Positions 62,623 to 64,000 of a stretch of DNA of 64,000 nt are shown here, piece by piece. A program made the translations under genes and the position numbers. Source of the stretch: Turbatrix aceti (taxonomy: Eukaryota > Nematoda > Chromadorea > Rhabditida > Panagrolaimidae); assembly GCA_963969345.1 (NCBI GenBank), contig OZ017767.1:1-64000 (forward strand), in the 5' to 3' direction. How positions within the stretch are numbered: the stretch's first letter is position 1; every line of letters starts with the position of its first letter. The notes below the pieces were generated by a model. It was given only the letters and a program-made list of their open reading frames with translations, made no database searches and was not told the origin of the DNA.

Positions 62623-64000
62623 TCAGTTTTTTTGGGTAGAAAAAACACTAACCGTAATGTTGTGAACGGTGGTGTCGATGGAAGCGTGAGCGGTGGATTC
62701 AACAGCTGCTGCGGCTTCAACAGCTTTTTTGACGACAACCTCAGCAGCATCAGTCGTGACATCGGCGACGCTCTGAATGTCATCAGATGCCACCTGAGCG
62801 CCGGAAGAAATAATCTTGGCGCCGTCGTCGACTACAGCCTGAACAGCTTCAGTCGTGGCATCAGCAGCGTTTTGAGCAGTTTCGGTAGTAGAATCAATAG
62901 CTTCAGTGTTGACAGCAGCCTGAGAGTCTTCCACGGCAGCGTTGATCAAGTCAACGCCGGAATTGACAGTTTCTTGAGCAGCGTCAGCGGCATCGAAAGC
63001 TGCATCAGACACAGCATGAGCAGCTGCGGCACTAGTATCGACAACTGCGTTAGCAGCATTGGTAGGCACTTCAGCGCTAGTTTCAACAACTTCGGCGCCA
63101 GTGTCGACGATCGTTTGGGCACTGTCTTGGACAACTTCAACGCCGGAGTCGACGGTCTTAGATGCCGATTCAACAGCATTGGATGCAGTGTCAACAACAA
63201 CCTGGGCTCCATCCTGAACAACCTCAGCACCAAAATTGACGACTTCTTGAGCAGCGTTGGTAGAATCAGATGCTGCATCAGTCACAACGTTTACAGCTGC
63301 GGCACCGGTGTCAACGACGGCTTGAGCACCGTCTTGAGCACCTTCGACACCAGATTCAACAGTACTTTGCGTATTATCAGCGGCATCCGATACAACGTTG
63401 GAAACAGCTTCATCAGCTGCAGAGCCGGCATCAACGACGGTGTTTGCGGCGTCAGAAGCAACATCCTGAGCAGCATCAATACTGTCGTCGATCGCATTGT
63501 TTGTGGTGACGACGACCTGTTCAACAGTTTCTCCGACGTTATCAACGACTTCGTCAGCAGCCTTGGTGGCATCAGAAGCTGTGTCAGACACAGCGTGAGC
63601 AGCTGCAGCACTGGTGTCTATAATAGTAACAGCAGCATCGGAAACAGCTTCAGTGCCAGTAGAAGCAGCTTCAGTGCCAATGTCAACGACATCCTGGCCA
63701 GCATCTTGAGCTGCTTCAGCGCCGGAAGAAACAACGTTGGTGGCTTTGTCTGCGACGTCCTGAGCAGCATCAGTGGCGGCATTAATTGCAGCAACACCGG
63801 TGTCGACAACAACCTCGCCGGAATCTTGCACGAGCTGAGAGCCAAGGGTAAGAGCTTTAGAGCCTGTGACAACGGCTTCATCAACAGTTTCGGAAACGTT
63901 GTCAGCGACAACCTGGGCAACTTCGACACCGGAGTCAACGGCTTTGGTAGAGCTGTCGACCACTGTTTCAACGGCTTCAGATGTGGCAGAAGTGGCGTCG
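62623..64000 (-). CDS. Partial second copy of the 785-aa gene (runs off window)
   Basis: Bases about 62668-64000 match 55769-57101 with an offset of 6899 and, by eye, only two differences (62705 and 63717). The frame is open from the window edge, and its ATG and first exons lie beyond it. At about 62668 the copies part: where the first gene goes on to DAGSANSNAAAY and the Pro-rich CaaX end, this one reads ..TTVHNIT and then a GTTAGT donor-like sequence at about 62654, or, if unspliced, stops after VSVFSTQKN. It therefore either splices to other 3' exons or lacks the prenylation end. Confidence 0.65.
   Translation of the reverse strand, partial: DATSATSEAVETVVDSSTKAVDSGVEVAQVVADNVSETVDEAVVTGSKALTLGSQLVQDSGEVVVDTGVAAINAATDAAQDVADKATNVVSSGAEAAQDAGQDVVDIGTEAASTGTEAVSDAAVTIIDTSAAAAHAVSDTASDATKAADEVVDNVGETVEQVVVTTNNAIDDSIDAAQDVASDAANTVVDAGSAADEAVSNVVSDAADNTQSTVESGVEGAQDGAQAVVDTGAAAVNVVTDAASDSTNAAQEVVNFGAEVVQDGAQVVVDTASNAVESASKTVDSGVEVVQDSAQTIVDTGAEVVETSAEVPTNAANAVVDTSAAAAHAVSDAAFDAADAAQETVNSGVDLINAAVEDSQAAVNTEAIDSTTETAQNAADATTEAVQAVVDDGAKIISSGAQVASDDIQSVADVTTDAAEVVVKKAVEAAAAVESTAHASIDTTVHNITVSVFSTQKN

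Overview
The window looks like AT-rich nuclear DNA of a nematode. The first 14 bases are two copies of the C-strand of the nematode telomere repeat (TTAGGC) in the orientation of a left chromosome end. Introns are mostly 45-55 bp with TTTCAG/TTTAG acceptors, and most genes have a lone TTTTAG acceptor shortly before the ATG, as expected of spliced-leader outrons. I cannot place the species. Amounts of LEA-like coding sequence this large would fit a desiccation-tolerant animal, but that is inference.

Layout. 1-4.9 kb: subtelomere-like repeats (foldback element, TIR element, 120-bp duplication, ATGC/A-rich minisatellite). 4.9-7.4 kb: two convergent small genes, a glycine-zipper membrane protein and a Ser/Thr/Pro-rich protein with a C-terminal hydrophobic helix. 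7.4-14.9 kb: repeats with an interrupted LEA-like gene and two very small genes. 14.9-16.3 kb: two neighbouring paralogs. 16.9-29.8 kb: one complete 12.9-kb Mutator-like (MULE) transposon with ~430-bp inverted repeats, a 148-bp satellite on both arms (about 3 versus about 23 copies), a 9-bp target duplication and one 9-exon gene. That gene appears to fuse a FLYWCH-like zinc finger, a MULE transposase, a Lys/Ser-rich linker and an OTU-type cysteine protease. 29.8-32.0 kb: a young non-autonomous LTR element on the minus strand. 32.6-34.8 kb: a second, diverged copy of the 15.6-16.7 kb block, which preserves the unoccupied insertion site of the MULE. 35.1-54.9 kb: a run of about a dozen LEA-like genes and pseudogenes, all on the plus strand, broken up by RTE-type, hAT-type and BEL/Pao-type elements. 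55.5-58.0 kb: a 785-aa acidic amphipathic-repeat protein on the minus strand, ending in a possible CaaX prenylation box. 58-62.6 kb: a gene-poor stretch. 62.6-64 kb: a nearly identical partial copy of the 785-aa gene with a different 3' end.

The LEA-like genes appear to be one family. Most have a short first exon ending in ..P-K, a phase-0 intron, and a second exon with one to eight copies of a 29-residue hydrophilic Ala/Gly unit, ending in a conserved [AV]-[IV]-K-x-T-V-x-G tail. Many share a promoter layout: a T-rich motif containing GTTGGTCGCTT, a TTCCGCCCCTTCT-like box, a TATATACC box, then a TTTTAG acceptor 35-60 nt before ATCATGAG. This suggests individual, co-regulated transcription units. 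Repeated insertion of elements into family members (40.6, 48.0 and perhaps 10.7 kb) shows turnover by birth and death.
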